Positions 27,472 to 35,316 of a stretch of DNA of 64,000 nt are shown here, piece by piece. The DNA is taken from assembly GCA_016704655.1 (NCBI GenBank), contig JADIZR010000009.1, forward strand, positions 1 through 64,000. The letters are read 5' to 3'. The position numbers and the translations under genes are program-made. Positions within the stretch are counted from its first letter, which is position 1; the number at the start of each line of letters is the position of its first letter. This DNA comes from Pseudomonadota bacterium. Its GTDB lineage: Bacteria > Pseudomonadota > Gammaproteobacteria > Steroidobacterales > Steroidobacteraceae. The notes under the pieces were generated by a model that worked only from the letters and a program-made list of their open reading frames with translations, was not told the origin of the DNA and did no database searches.

Positions 27472-27588
27472 GCCCACCTTGGGGTGGCCTGCAGGGCCTG
27501 AGATGTCGACCGCGGCCGCGCAACCTGGCGCCGCACATCGACGAACCCGTTGAACCTGATCCGGTTAGTACCGGCGGAGGGAGTGGGT
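27472..27588 (+). ncRNA. TPP riboswitch (THI element)
   Basis: The conserved THI-box elements are all here: GGGGTGGCC near 27481, CTGAGA at 27498-27503, and AACCCGTTGAACCTGATCCG through the final CGGAGGGA at 27545-27582. A closing helix can form between 27472-27480 (GCCCACCTT) and 27580-27588 (GGAGTGGGT), and the ATG follows at once. The purine-rich ribosome site (27576-27583) therefore lies inside the ligand-stabilised structure, so TPP binding should block translation directly. No separate terminator hairpin is seen. The control of a thiamine uptake operon fits this. Confidence 0.95.
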
Positions 27589-29733
27589 ATGCGTCCCGGA
27601 CTGTGGCCAATTTATTCGTATGCATTACGCGCTGCATGCCGGCCGCAGGGCCGTGCAGTTGCGGCGTGGATCGCCCTGCTGCCCGTGGTGCAGTTCGCAG
27701 CACATCCGGCCACCGCCGCGAGCCCGGTCGTCGCGCAACCGTCACCAGCGCTCGAAGAAATCATCGTCACCGCGTCGTTGCGGGAGCAGCCACTGGCGGC
27801 AGTCCCGGCGAGCATCACCGTGCTCGGCCAGGAGACCTTACAGTCCGCCGGGCTGCAGCATTTTGGCGACGTGCTCGGCCTGGTGCCGAACCTCAACTGG
27901 TCCGGCGGCACGTCGCGACCTCGGTTTTTACAGCTCCGCGGCATCGGCGAACTCGAGCAATACCAGGGTGCGCCGAACCCTTCGGTCGGCTTTCTAATCG
28001 ACGACATCGACTTGAGCGGTGTCGGCATGCCAGCCACGCTGTTCGATGCGCAACAGGTCGAAGTCCTGCGCGGTCCGCAGGGCACGCGCTATGGTGCGAA
28101 TGCGCTCGCGGGCCTGGTCAAGATCAAGACGCGAGACGCGGCGACGACCCCGGATTTTCACGCGGAAGTCACCGGTGCCGAAAACGACACCTGGTCGGCA
28201 GGCATGGCGGGTGGCGGCCCGATCGGCAGCGCAGGCTCGGCGTGGCGTATTGCGGGCCAGACCTTCTCGAGTGACGGGTTCCAGCGCAATGACTACTTCG
28301 ATCGTGACGACACGAACGGGCGCGACGAGTCGACGCTGCGAGGCAAGCTGCGGTGGGAGCTGACGCCGGGCTGGCGCGCGAATATCGCCGCCCTGTACGT
28401 CGATATTGACAATGGCTTCGATGCCTTTGCCGTGGACAATTCGCGCACGACGCTCGCCGACAAGCCGGGTCGCGATGCGCAACGCACGCGCGGTGTGTCC
28501 GCGGATATTGCGGGCAGGATCGTGGACTACGCGGTGCGCAGCGTCAGCGCGTACGCGAGGTCCGACAGCGTGTACAGCTTCGACGGCGACTGGGGCAACG
28601 ACGCTTACTGGGGTGAGTTCGCGCCTTACGATTATTTCTCCCGCTACGCGCGCGAGCGCTCGACGCTGAGCCAGGACGTCCGCATCGAGAGCGACCCGGG
28701 CGGCGGCGTTGACTGGGTGGCCGGCCTCTATGCGCTGCGGCTCCATGAGGATTCGCAGCAACGCGACGAATTCGCAGGCGAGTTGCTGCGCCCGCTGCTC
28801 GCAACGAGTTACGCAGCGACGAGCATTGCAGCCTACGGTGAAGCCGAGTGGCCGTTGTCAAATCAATTGTCGCTCACTGCTGGAATGCGTGTTGAAACGC
28901 GGTCCGCCGATTACAGCGATTCCGACGGCGCGCGCTTCGACCCGCGCGACGCGATGGTCGGCGGCCAGGTCTCGTTGCAGGGGCCGCTCGGCGAGTCGAA
29001 CCAGTGGTACGCCACGGTCGCGCGCGGCTACAAGGCGGGCGGCTTCAACATCGGGCAGCTCGTGCCGGACGAACGGCGACAGTTCACGCCGGAATACCTG
29101 TGGAACGCGGAGTCGGGCATGCGCTTCAGCAGCGCCGAGGCAGGAGTGCAGGGCGATATCGCATTCTTCTACATGTGGCGAGAAGACCAGCAGGTGGCGA
29201 CGTCGTTCCAGCTCGATCCAGGCGATCCGTTGTCCTACGTCTTCTATACCGACAATGCCGCCAGGGGCCGCAACTACGGACTCGAAGCCTCGCTCGCCTG
29301 GCAGCCCGTCGAGCGTTTGAACCTCGGGGCGACGCTGGGGTTGCTGCATTCCGAATACGTCGGCTACCGTTATGGCGATCGCAATCTCGATGGCCGGGAG
29401 CAGGCGCATGCACCGGGGTATCAGTACTCGTTGTCCGCGCAGTGGGGCGGCGGGGAAGGGTGGATGGCGCGCGTGGACCTGAACGGCGTCGACGCGTTTT
29501 ACTTCGACACCAGCCACGACCAGCGTTCGGCCCCGTACACGTTGCTCAACCTGAAGGCCGCCTACTTGCGCGGCCCCTGGTCGGTCGAGGCCTGGGTGCG
29601 CAACGTCATGGACGAGAATTACGGGGTTCGCGGATTCTATTTCGGACTCGAGCCGCCAGACTATGCCAACCGGCTGTACCTGCAGCGCGGCGATGGACGA
29701 CTTGCGGGAATTACCCTGCAATGGCGCTGGTAA
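27589..29733 (+). CDS. TonB-dependent receptor for thiamine or a thiamine precursor
   Basis: 714 aa from the ATG immediately after the riboswitch. Signal region with hydrophobic core around residues 27-50, then the plug beginning ALEEIIVTASLREQPLAAVPA (TonB-box-like IIVTA), VLRGPQGTRYGANALAGLVKI, and a barrel ending GITLQWRW with a terminal aromatic. The family assignment is clear; the substrate comes from context: TPP-riboswitch control and downstream YkoF-like, PnuT-like and kinase genes. This matches the known pattern of THI-regulated outer-membrane receptors in proteobacteria. Confidence 0.93.
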   Translation: MRPGLWPIYSYALRAACRPQGRAVAAWIALLPVVQFAAHPATAASPVVAQPSPALEEIIVTASLREQPLAAVPASITVLGQETLQSAGLQHFGDVLGLVPNLNWSGGTSRPRFLQLRGIGELEQYQGAPNPSVGFLIDDIDLSGVGMPATLFDAQQVEVLRGPQGTRYGANALAGLVKIKTRDAATTPDFHAEVTGAENDTWSAGMAGGGPIGSAGSAWRIAGQTFSSDGFQRNDYFDRDDTNGRDESTLRGKLRWELTPGWRANIAALYVDIDNGFDAFAVDNSRTTLADKPGRDAQRTRGVSADIAGRIVDYAVRSVSAYARSDSVYSFDGDWGNDAYWGEFAPYDYFSRYARERSTLSQDVRIESDPGGGVDWVAGLYALRLHEDSQQRDEFAGELLRPLLATSYAATSIAAYGEAEWPLSNQLSLTAGMRVETRSADYSDSDGARFDPRDAMVGGQVSLQGPLGESNQWYATVARGYKAGGFNIGQLVPDERRQFTPEYLWNAESGMRFSSAEAGVQGDIAFFYMWREDQQVATSFQLDPGDPLSYVFYTDNAARGRNYGLEASLAWQPVERLNLGATLGLLHSEYVGYRYGDRNLDGREQAHAPGYQYSLSAQWGGGEGWMARVDLNGVDAFYFDTSHDQRSAPYTLLNLKAAYLRGPWSVEAWVRNVMDENYGVRGFYFGLEPPDYANRLYLQRGDGRLAGITLQWRW

Positions 29734-29764
29734 CGGCGCTGCGGACCGACACGAGGACACTCAG

Positions 29765-30022
29765 ATGCGCACGGCAGTGGAAATCAGCCTCTATCCCCTC
29801 GACGCGGACTACGTGCCGCCGATCAAGGACTTCATCGAACGCCTCAACGCCTACCCGAACCTCGACGTCGTGACCAATGCGATGAGCACGCAGGTGGCTG
29901 GCGAGCACGAACTGGTGTTCTCCGCGCTCGAGCAGGAGACTCGTCGGACGTTCGGAGGAGGGCGCCGGGCCGTCTTCGTCATGAAGGTGCTCGGCGGCAC
30001 GCCGACGTCGGACGAAGCTTGA
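29765..30022 (+). CDS. YkoF-like thiamine/HMP-binding domain protein
   Basis: 85 aa from the ATG at 29765 (VEISLYPLDADYVPPIKDFIERL). A ferredoxin-like small domain (alternating strands and helices) resembling the YkoF/MTH1187 thiamine-binding fold; MSTQVAGEHELVF and RRAVFVMKVLGG are the conserved stretches. Half the length of Bacillus YkoF, so it would act as a dimer or tetramer of single domains. No signal peptide, hence cytoplasmic. The stop overlaps the permease start. Proposed role: binding of thiamine or hydroxymethylpyrimidine during uptake; this rests on fold similarity and operon context. Confidence 0.75.
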   Translation: MRTAVEISLYPLDADYVPPIKDFIERLNAYPNLDVVTNAMSTQVAGEHELVFSALEQETRRTFGGGRRAVFVMKVLGGTPTSDEA

Positions 30023-30630
30023 CCCTGCTCGACCCGGTGCTCGGCGCATTCGCGGCCGTGCCCGTCATCGAATGGGTGGCGGCCGGCCTCGCGCTCGGCT
30101 ACCTCGGCTTCGCGATCCGGCAGAATGCCTGGTGCTGGGCGTTCGCCGTCGCGAGTGCGTTGCTCTACCTCGTCGTCTTCGCGCGCGCGGGCCTCGTCAT
30201 GCAGGCCGCGCTGCAGGTCTTCTACGTCGGCATGTCCGTCTATGGCTGGCGTTCGTGGCGCGGCTCCGTGTCCGGGGTGCCGCTCGCCGTCAGCCGCTGG
30301 ACGGTGCGGCAACATGCACTGGCGTGGGCCGCCATTGCCGTCCTGGCGCTGGTGAACGGCTCGATGATCGCGCGGGAAGCGTCGTCATGGGTGTCCTATC
30401 TCGACGCGGCGATCGCGTGGGGCAGCGTGGTCACGACGTGGATGGTTGCACGCAAGGTGCTGGAAAACTGGCTGTACTGGGTAGTGCTGGATTCTGCCGC
30501 GGCCCTGCTTGCCGCCTGGCAGGGACTTGCGGCCACCGCATTGCTGTTCCTGCTGTACACGGCGCTCGCGGTGCGCGGCTACTGGCAATGGGGCCGCGAC
30601 GCAAGCGTCGCAGTCGCACACGAGAAATGA
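30019..30630 (+). CDS. pnuT: PnuC-family transporter, probably thiamine (PnuT)
   Basis: 203 aa from a TTG that overlaps the upstream stop. Six to seven hydrophobic segments; the family motif VGMSVYGWRSWRG (WxxW-type, near residue 75) and the EWVAAGLALGYLGFAIRQNAWCW opening are typical of PnuC proteins. PnuC carriers move NMN/nicotinamide riboside, thiamine (PnuT) or riboflavin (PnuX) by facilitated diffusion with metabolic trapping by a kinase. Riboswitch control and the kinase gene next to it (ATGA overlap) make the thiamine form most likely. Confidence 0.88.
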   Translation: MTLLDPVLGAFAAVPVIEWVAAGLALGYLGFAIRQNAWCWAFAVASALLYLVVFARAGLVMQAALQVFYVGMSVYGWRSWRGSVSGVPLAVSRWTVRQHALAWAAIAVLALVNGSMIAREASSWVSYLDAAIAWGSVVTTWMVARKVLENWLYWVVLDSAAALLAAWQGLAATALLFLLYTALAVRGYWQWGRDASVAVAHEK

Positions 30631-31544
30631 CCGCCGTGCAGGCAGCGTGGCAGGAGGCTGAGCGTGCGGCGCGGGCTGCCCTCGCAACCGAGGCCGACAC
30701 GGCGTCGCTGGCAATCGCGACTTTTGAGCCCATCGCGGGCAGCCTCAGTAATTTCGCTTGGCACGTGTCGGTGCCTCGCCAGGACCGGTTCGTGCGGTAC
30801 GCACGTGCGGGCAATGAACAGCTGGGCGCCGACCTGCACGCAGAAGGTGAAGTTCTCCGCCTAGTCGCCAGGGCCGGGATTGCACCGCGAGTGGTGCGTT
30901 GCGACCCGCCGGCGCGGCTGCTGGTCACGCAGTGGATTGAGGGTGCGCAAGGCGGTATTGCTGCTGCGGACTGCGACCGAGCGATCCGGCAGGTTGCGGG
31001 CCTGCTGTGCCAGCTACACGCACTGACGCCGCCACATGGAGTGCGCGTCGTGGATTTCGCGGTGCAGGCGCGCCGGTTGGCAAGCGCTCTGCCGGCGGCA
31101 GCCGTACCACCCGCACTAGCCGCGTGCGCCGGGGAAGTGTTGTCGCGACTCCGCCCGGGTCGCGCGAAGGTGCTCTGCCATCATGACGTCCACGCGCAGA
31201 ACCTCGTGACCGAACCCGCTGGCCGACTGTGGCTGGTTGACTGGGAGTACGCCGGCCTGGGCGATCCGGTTTTCGATCTCGCGTCCTGCGCCAGCCAGCT
31301 GGAGATGTCTGCCGCTAGCGCCGGTCGTTTATGCGACGAGTACCGCCGCGCGGGCGGAACTGTCGAGCCGGCGAGGCTTGCGCAGGCCCGCTGGGCCTTC
31401 GATTATGTGCAATGGCTCTGGTACCGCGGTCTGCTGGCGACCGCGGCCGGTCCCGTAGCGGTCGAGGCGGCTCACCGGGCCGGACGGATCGAACGTGGCC
31501 TGCAGACGCGTGCATCCGGCGTCTTGCGCTGCAATAATCACTGA
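30627..31544 (+). CDS. Phosphotransferase, probable thiamine kinase
   Basis: 305 aa, choline/aminoglycoside-kinase fold. N-lobe begins near PIAGSLSNFAWHV; the catalytic loop is LCHHDVHAQNLV (HxDxxxxN) and the metal-binding motif is LVDWEYAGLGDPVFDLAS. It is similar in length and motifs to ThiK-type thiamine kinases. In this operon it would trap imported thiamine as thiamine phosphate. Its ATG overlaps the pnuT stop. Substrate assignment is from context; other small alcohols cannot be excluded by sequence alone. Confidence 0.82.
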   Translation: MTAVQAAWQEAERAARAALATEADTASLAIATFEPIAGSLSNFAWHVSVPRQDRFVRYARAGNEQLGADLHAEGEVLRLVARAGIAPRVVRCDPPARLLVTQWIEGAQGGIAAADCDRAIRQVAGLLCQLHALTPPHGVRVVDFAVQARRLASALPAAAVPPALAACAGEVLSRLRPGRAKVLCHHDVHAQNLVTEPAGRLWLVDWEYAGLGDPVFDLASCASQLEMSAASAGRLCDEYRRAGGTVEPARLAQARWAFDYVQWLWYRGLLATAAGPVAVEAAHRAGRIERGLQTRASGVLRCNNH

Positions 31545-31573
31545 TTCGATCACAACGACCGACGGGTGCGAGC

Positions 31574-31891
31574 ATGGCGAAGATGGTGGTGACCGACCGC
31601 GACGGCAACGTCCACGAAGTCGAGGGACGCATCGGCGTCAAGCTGATGGAAACGCTGCGGGAGTACGACTATGGCGTCACGGCCATCTGCGGTGGGCTCT
31701 GCTCGTGCGCCACGTGCCACATCTTCATCAAGCCTGAATGGATGCCGAAGCTGCCTGCACCGCAGGGCGACGAGAAGGAACTGCTGGTCGAACTCGAGCA
31801 CTACGACCCGCCGACGTCGCGCCTCAGTTGCCAGGTGGACTTCACCGAGGCGCTCGACGGCCTCGAACTCAGGATCGCGCAGGACGAGTGA
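31574..31891 (+). CDS. [2Fe-2S] ferredoxin, adrenodoxin/putidaredoxin type
   Basis: 105 aa with cluster ligands C39, C45, C48 and C86 in the spacing Cx5CxxC...C of adrenodoxin-type ferredoxins; an extra C43 lies inside the loop. The acidic tail GLELRIAQDE is typical. These small proteins pass electrons to cytochrome P450s or Rieske oxygenases, neither of which is in the window. It stands 29 bp after the thiamine kinase and 33 bp before a SnoaL-like gene, so it probably begins a separate catabolic cassette. Confidence 0.92.
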   Translation: MAKMVVTDRDGNVHEVEGRIGVKLMETLREYDYGVTAICGGLCSCATCHIFIKPEWMPKLPAPQGDEKELLVELEHYDPPTSRLSCQVDFTEALDGLELRIAQDE

Positions 31892-31924
31892 CCAGGGGGC
31901 CTTCGAATCGCCGGGGGAGTCCGC

Positions 31925-32392
31925 ATGAAACTTGGACCGACGCTCGAAGAACGCGTCCGCCACCTCGAGGACCGGGTGGCCATTGGCGAGCTGATCGCCC
32001 GTTACTGCCTCGTCCTGGACAACCGTGACGTCGATGCAATCGAGTCCTTGTTCACGCCGGACGTGCGCGTGTGGTCGGCGGACGGGGTCATGGATGCGCG
32101 TGGACGTCAGGCAGTCATCGAATTGTTCAAGGGCCGGTTCACCGTGCCCGGTCCCGGCAACCAGGTCACCCACGACCGCATCGTGGAGTTCGACCACATG
32201 GACCCGGACCGCGCGACGGGCCTCGTGCTTGCGCACGCCGAGATGCAGCGCGAGGGCCAGCCGATGCTGGCAGCGATCCGTTATCAGGACGTGTACCAGC
32301 GCTGCGAAGGCCGTTGGCGTTTTCGTGAGCGCGGGCTGTCGTTCATCTATGACGTGCCCACCGTGCAGTGCCATTCCGGCAAATCAACCTAG
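31925..32392 (+). CDS. SnoaL-like (NTF2-fold) protein
   Basis: 155 aa with the SnoaL_4-type pattern: an N-terminal helix LEERVRHLEDRVAIGELIARYCLVLDNRD, then LFTPDVRVWSADGVMDARGRQAVIELF and a beta-sheet with HDRIVEFDHMD and AIRYQDVYQRCEGRWRFRER. This fold serves as steroid isomerase-like, dehydratase or aromatic-ring-hydroxylating small subunit. No catalytic residues can be assigned with confidence. It sits between a ferredoxin and a nitronate-monooxygenase-like gene, all in one direction, which suggests a shared degradation pathway. Confidence 0.8.
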   Translation: MKLGPTLEERVRHLEDRVAIGELIARYCLVLDNRDVDAIESLFTPDVRVWSADGVMDARGRQAVIELFKGRFTVPGPGNQVTHDRIVEFDHMDPDRATGLVLAHAEMQREGQPMLAAIRYQDVYQRCEGRWRFRERGLSFIYDVPTVQCHSGKST

Positions 32393-32403
32393 AGGAACCC
32401 TGG

Positions 32404-33369
32404 ATGCCGCTTCCGGCTGCGTTTCGCGATCGTCTCCGTTTACCCGTCATCGGTTCGCCGCTGTTCATCGCCTCGACGCCGGAACTGGTCATCGAGCAGT
32501 GCAAAGCAGGCATCATCGGCTCGTTCCCGGCGCTGAACGCGCGCCCGGCATCGGCGCTCGACGAATGGCTCACGCGCATCCGCAGCGAGCTTGACGCTCA
32601 CGCTGCGGCGAATCCCGACTCGAGGGTAGCGCCGTTCGCCGTCAACCAGATTGCGCACGTGAGCAACGACCGGCTGCAGCACGACATGGACGCGTGCGTG
32701 CGGCACCAGGTGCCGCTCATCATCACGAGCCTGCGTCCACCGCGTGAAATCGTGGACGCCGCGCACAGCTATGGCGGCCTCGTGTTCCACGACGTGATCA
32801 GCGTGCGACATGCGCGCAAGGCAGTGGAGCAGGGCGTCGACGGCATCATCGTGGTCTGCGCCGGTGCGGGTGGCCACGCGGGCATGGGGAGTCCCTTTGC
32901 GCTCGTGCGCGAAATCCGCCAGTTTTTCGACGGCACGCTGGTGCTCGCCGGCGCCATGTCGAGCGGGGCGGACGTGCTTGCGGCGCAGGCGATCGGCGCG
33001 GACATGGCCTACATCGGCACGCGGTTCCTGGCGACGACCGAGGCCCACGTCCTGCCCGAGTACAAGCAGATGCTCGTCGACTCGACCTCCGACGACGTCG
33101 TGTACACCTCGCTCTTCACCGGCGTGAAGGGCAATTACCTCAGGCGAAGCGTGGCGGCGGCCGGGCTCGATCCGGACAACCTGCCCGAAGCGGACAAGTC
33201 GAAGATGAACTTCGGCTCCGGCGGCAACATGGAAAAGAAGGCCTGGCGCGACATCTGGAGCGGCGGGCAGGGCGTCGGCAACATTCACGACGTGCTGCCT
33301 GCGCGCGAGGTCGTTGCGCGCATGATCCAGGAATACGACGAGGCCCGTCGGCGCCTCGCCATCGCTTAA
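32404..33369 (+). CDS. Nitronate monooxygenase-like FMN protein
   Basis: 321 aa from the ATG at 32404, with AGAGGA about 8 bases upstream. TIM-barrel FMN fold of the nitronate monooxygenase/2-nitropropane dioxygenase family: PVIGSPLFIASTPELV at the start, IIVVCAGAGGHAGMGSPFALV for the flavin phosphate and LVLAGAMSSGADVLAAQAIGADMAYIGTRFLATTEA. Many such genes in degraders of steroids and fatty acids act on enoyl-type or nitroalkane substrates, and the name should be taken as family only. It is followed 15 bp later by an SDR. Confidence 0.88.
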   Translation: MPLPAAFRDRLRLPVIGSPLFIASTPELVIEQCKAGIIGSFPALNARPASALDEWLTRIRSELDAHAAANPDSRVAPFAVNQIAHVSNDRLQHDMDACVRHQVPLIITSLRPPREIVDAAHSYGGLVFHDVISVRHARKAVEQGVDGIIVVCAGAGGHAGMGSPFALVREIRQFFDGTLVLAGAMSSGADVLAAQAIGADMAYIGTRFLATTEAHVLPEYKQMLVDSTSDDVVYTSLFTGVKGNYLRRSVAAAGLDPDNLPEADKSKMNFGSGGNMEKKAWRDIWSGGQGVGNIHDVLPAREVVARMIQEYDEARRRLAIA

Positions 33370-33384
33370 CTCGAGGTCAGCGCC

Positions 33385-34146
33385 ATGTCCGTGTCATTCG
33401 ATCTGTCGGGCCGCGTCGCGCTCGTCACTGGCGGCAGCCGAGGCATCGGCGAAGCGATGGCCAGGGGGTTTGCGCAGTACGGAGCGCGGGTTATCGTCTC
33501 GAGCCGCAAGCAGGAAGCCTGTGACGAGGTGGCGGCGGAGATCAACGCAGCGGGCGGCAAGGCCACTGCGATCGCGTGCCACATCGGCGACATGGATGCG
33601 CTGCAGGCGCTGTTTGCACGTGTCCAGTCGGAGTTCGGGCGGCTCGACGTGCTGGTCAACAACGCGGCGGCAAATCCCTATTACGGGCACGTGCTCGACA
33701 CCGACCTCGGCGCTTTCCAGAAGACGGTGGACGTCAACATTCGCGGCTATTTCTTCGCGTCCGTGCTCGCGGGACGCATGATGCGTGACCAGGGCAAGGG
33801 CTCGATCATCAACGTCGCGTCGGTGAATGCGGTGCGGCCCGGCCCGAAGCAGGGGATCTACTCGATCACCAAGGGCGCCGTGCTCAACATGACGAAGACG
33901 TTCGCGAAGGAGTGCGGGCCGCACGGCATCCGCTGCAACGCGATCCTGCCGGGTCTCATCCGTACGAAGTTCGCGGGCGCGCTGCTGGCCGACAAGAGCC
34001 AGACCGAGCACTACCTTGCGACCAATCCGCTTGGCCGCGTCGGCGAACCGCAGGACCTCGCGGGCGCTGCCTTGTTTCTCGCCTCGGACGCTTCTGCGTA
34101 CGTGACCGGCGAGTATCTGGTCGTGGACGGCGGGTTCCTGACCTGA
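33385..34146 (+). CDS. Short-chain dehydrogenase/reductase
   Basis: 253 aa classical SDR. NAD(P) motif TGGSRGIG (residues 16-23), NNAAAN, catalytic Ser in NVASVNAV and the Tyr-Lys pair in YSITKGAV (YxxxK), and a C-terminal VVDGGFL. It probably oxidises a hydroxyacyl-CoA or steroid-like alcohol, but the substrate is unknown. Last gene of the ferredoxin-SnoaL-flavoprotein-SDR cassette, ending at the edge of an inverted-repeat hairpin. Confidence 0.93.
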   Translation: MSVSFDLSGRVALVTGGSRGIGEAMARGFAQYGARVIVSSRKQEACDEVAAEINAAGGKATAIACHIGDMDALQALFARVQSEFGRLDVLVNNAAANPYYGHVLDTDLGAFQKTVDVNIRGYFFASVLAGRMMRDQGKGSIINVASVNAVRPGPKQGIYSITKGAVLNMTKTFAKECGPHGIRCNAILPGLIRTKFAGALLADKSQTEHYLATNPLGRVGEPQDLAGAALFLASDASAYVTGEYLVVDGGFLT

Positions 34147-34321
34147 GGAAGGGGGGGAAGGGGAGGAAGGACAGGAAGGACAGGAAGGGCAGGAAGGACA
34201 GGAAGGACAGGAAGGACAGGAAGGTAAGAATCTAACTTCTGTCCTTCTTCACCTTCCTGCCCTTCCTGTCCTTCCTGTCCTTCCTGTCCTTCCTCCCCTT
34301 CCTGTCCTCCCTCCCCTTCCT
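34147..34321. repeat. Homopurine/homopyrimidine tandem repeat forming a long inverted repeat
   Basis: From 34165 to 34224 the plus strand carries six copies of the 9-mer GGAAGGACA (one with GGGCA) plus a partial copy, preceded by a G/A-rich lead-in. After a short spacer (about 34225-34249) the complementary units (CTTCCTGTC) run from 34250 to 34321. The two arms could pair into a stem of 60-70 bp, and the strand asymmetry could also favour triplex DNA. It occupies exactly the gap between the convergent SDR and gpmA stops and may act as a bidirectional transcription barrier. Confidence 0.9.
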
Positions 34322-35074
34322 CTACTTCTTCTCCGCCTGCTTCGCGACGGCGTCGGCCCGCGCCTTCACGGCCTCGGCGTCACCGAGGTAGCGACTGGAG
34401 ATCGGCTTCAGGTTCGCATCGAGCGTATAGAGCAGCGGCACGCCCGTCGGGATGTTGAGTTCAACGATTTCGGTGTCCGACATCCCATCCAGCATCTTCA
34501 CGATCGCGCGCAAGCTGTTGCCGTGGGCGGCGACCAGCACGTTGCGGCCCGCCAGCAAGTCCGGCGCGATGCGTGCGTTCCAGAACGGCAGCACGCGTGC
34601 CAGCGTGTCCTTGAGCGATTCCGCGGAGGGCAATTCTCCCGCAGGCACGTGCGCATAGCGGCGATCGAAACGCGGATGGCCCGGATCGGCCTGCGGCAGC
34701 GGCGGCGGCGGGATGTCGTAGCTGCGACGCCAGACCTTCACCTGGTCCGCACCGTGCTTTTCCACGGTCTGCGCCTTGTTGAGTCCCTGCAACGAGCCGT
34801 AATGGCGCTCGTTCAGCCGCCACGTACGCTCGACCGGCAGCCACATCATGTCCAATTCGTCGAGCGTCATCCACAGCGTGCGGATGGCGCGCTTGAGGAC
34901 CGACGTAAACGCGACGTCAAAAGCGATGCCTTCGGCCTTGAGCAGACGTCCGGCTTCCTGCGCTTCCTGCCGACCCTGCTCGGACAGGTCGACGTCGACC
35001 CAGCCCGTGAAGAGGTTTTCGAGGTTCCAGATGCTCTGGCCGTGGCGCAGGAGCAGAAGCTTGCCGGTGCTCAT
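34322..35074 (-). CDS. gpmA: 2,3-bisphosphoglycerate-dependent phosphoglycerate mutase
   Basis: 250 aa, the usual size. Catalytic phosphohistidine motif LLLRHGQSIWNLENLFTGW (H11), R and E in LNERHYGSLQGLNK, and the second catalytic His in VAAHGNSLRAIVK. It interconverts 3- and 2-phosphoglycerate in glycolysis and gluconeogenesis. Starts ATG at 35074. The C-terminal tail is Lys/Ala rich (AVAKQAEKK). It abuts the repeat hairpin at its 3' end. Confidence 0.97.
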   Translation of the reverse strand: MSTGKLLLLRHGQSIWNLENLFTGWVDVDLSEQGRQEAQEAGRLLKAEGIAFDVAFTSVLKRAIRTLWMTLDELDMMWLPVERTWRLNERHYGSLQGLNKAQTVEKHGADQVKVWRRSYDIPPPPLPQADPGHPRFDRRYAHVPAGELPSAESLKDTLARVLPFWNARIAPDLLAGRNVLVAAHGNSLRAIVKMLDGMSDTEIVELNIPTGVPLLYTLDANLKPISSRYLGDAEAVKARADAVAKQAEKK

Positions 35075-35316
35075 ATGGGAATCAGCCTGTGGTGGTTGGG
35101 CGCGCGAGGTCCATGCCCTGAATTCGTCGCGTATGTTTGTTTAATCAATAGCTTAGCACGTGGGAGACCGTGGCTCGACAGCCTCGAACCCACTCCGTGC
35201 GACCGTACTTTCCGCAAGCCGGGACGGTGCCGGACCAGGCCGCCTTTTGCCCCTGCAGGGGCAGCTGGCCTCAGAATGTGCGACTCAAACTGGCGCCCTG
35301 GGAGTAACCGCCCGAC

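Noticed and set aside
33912..34235. An open frame ending in a KDRKDRK-type repeat after the SDR.
   Set aside because: The repeat is the purine-rich hairpin arm read in an out-of-frame register of the SDR gene; no separate start.
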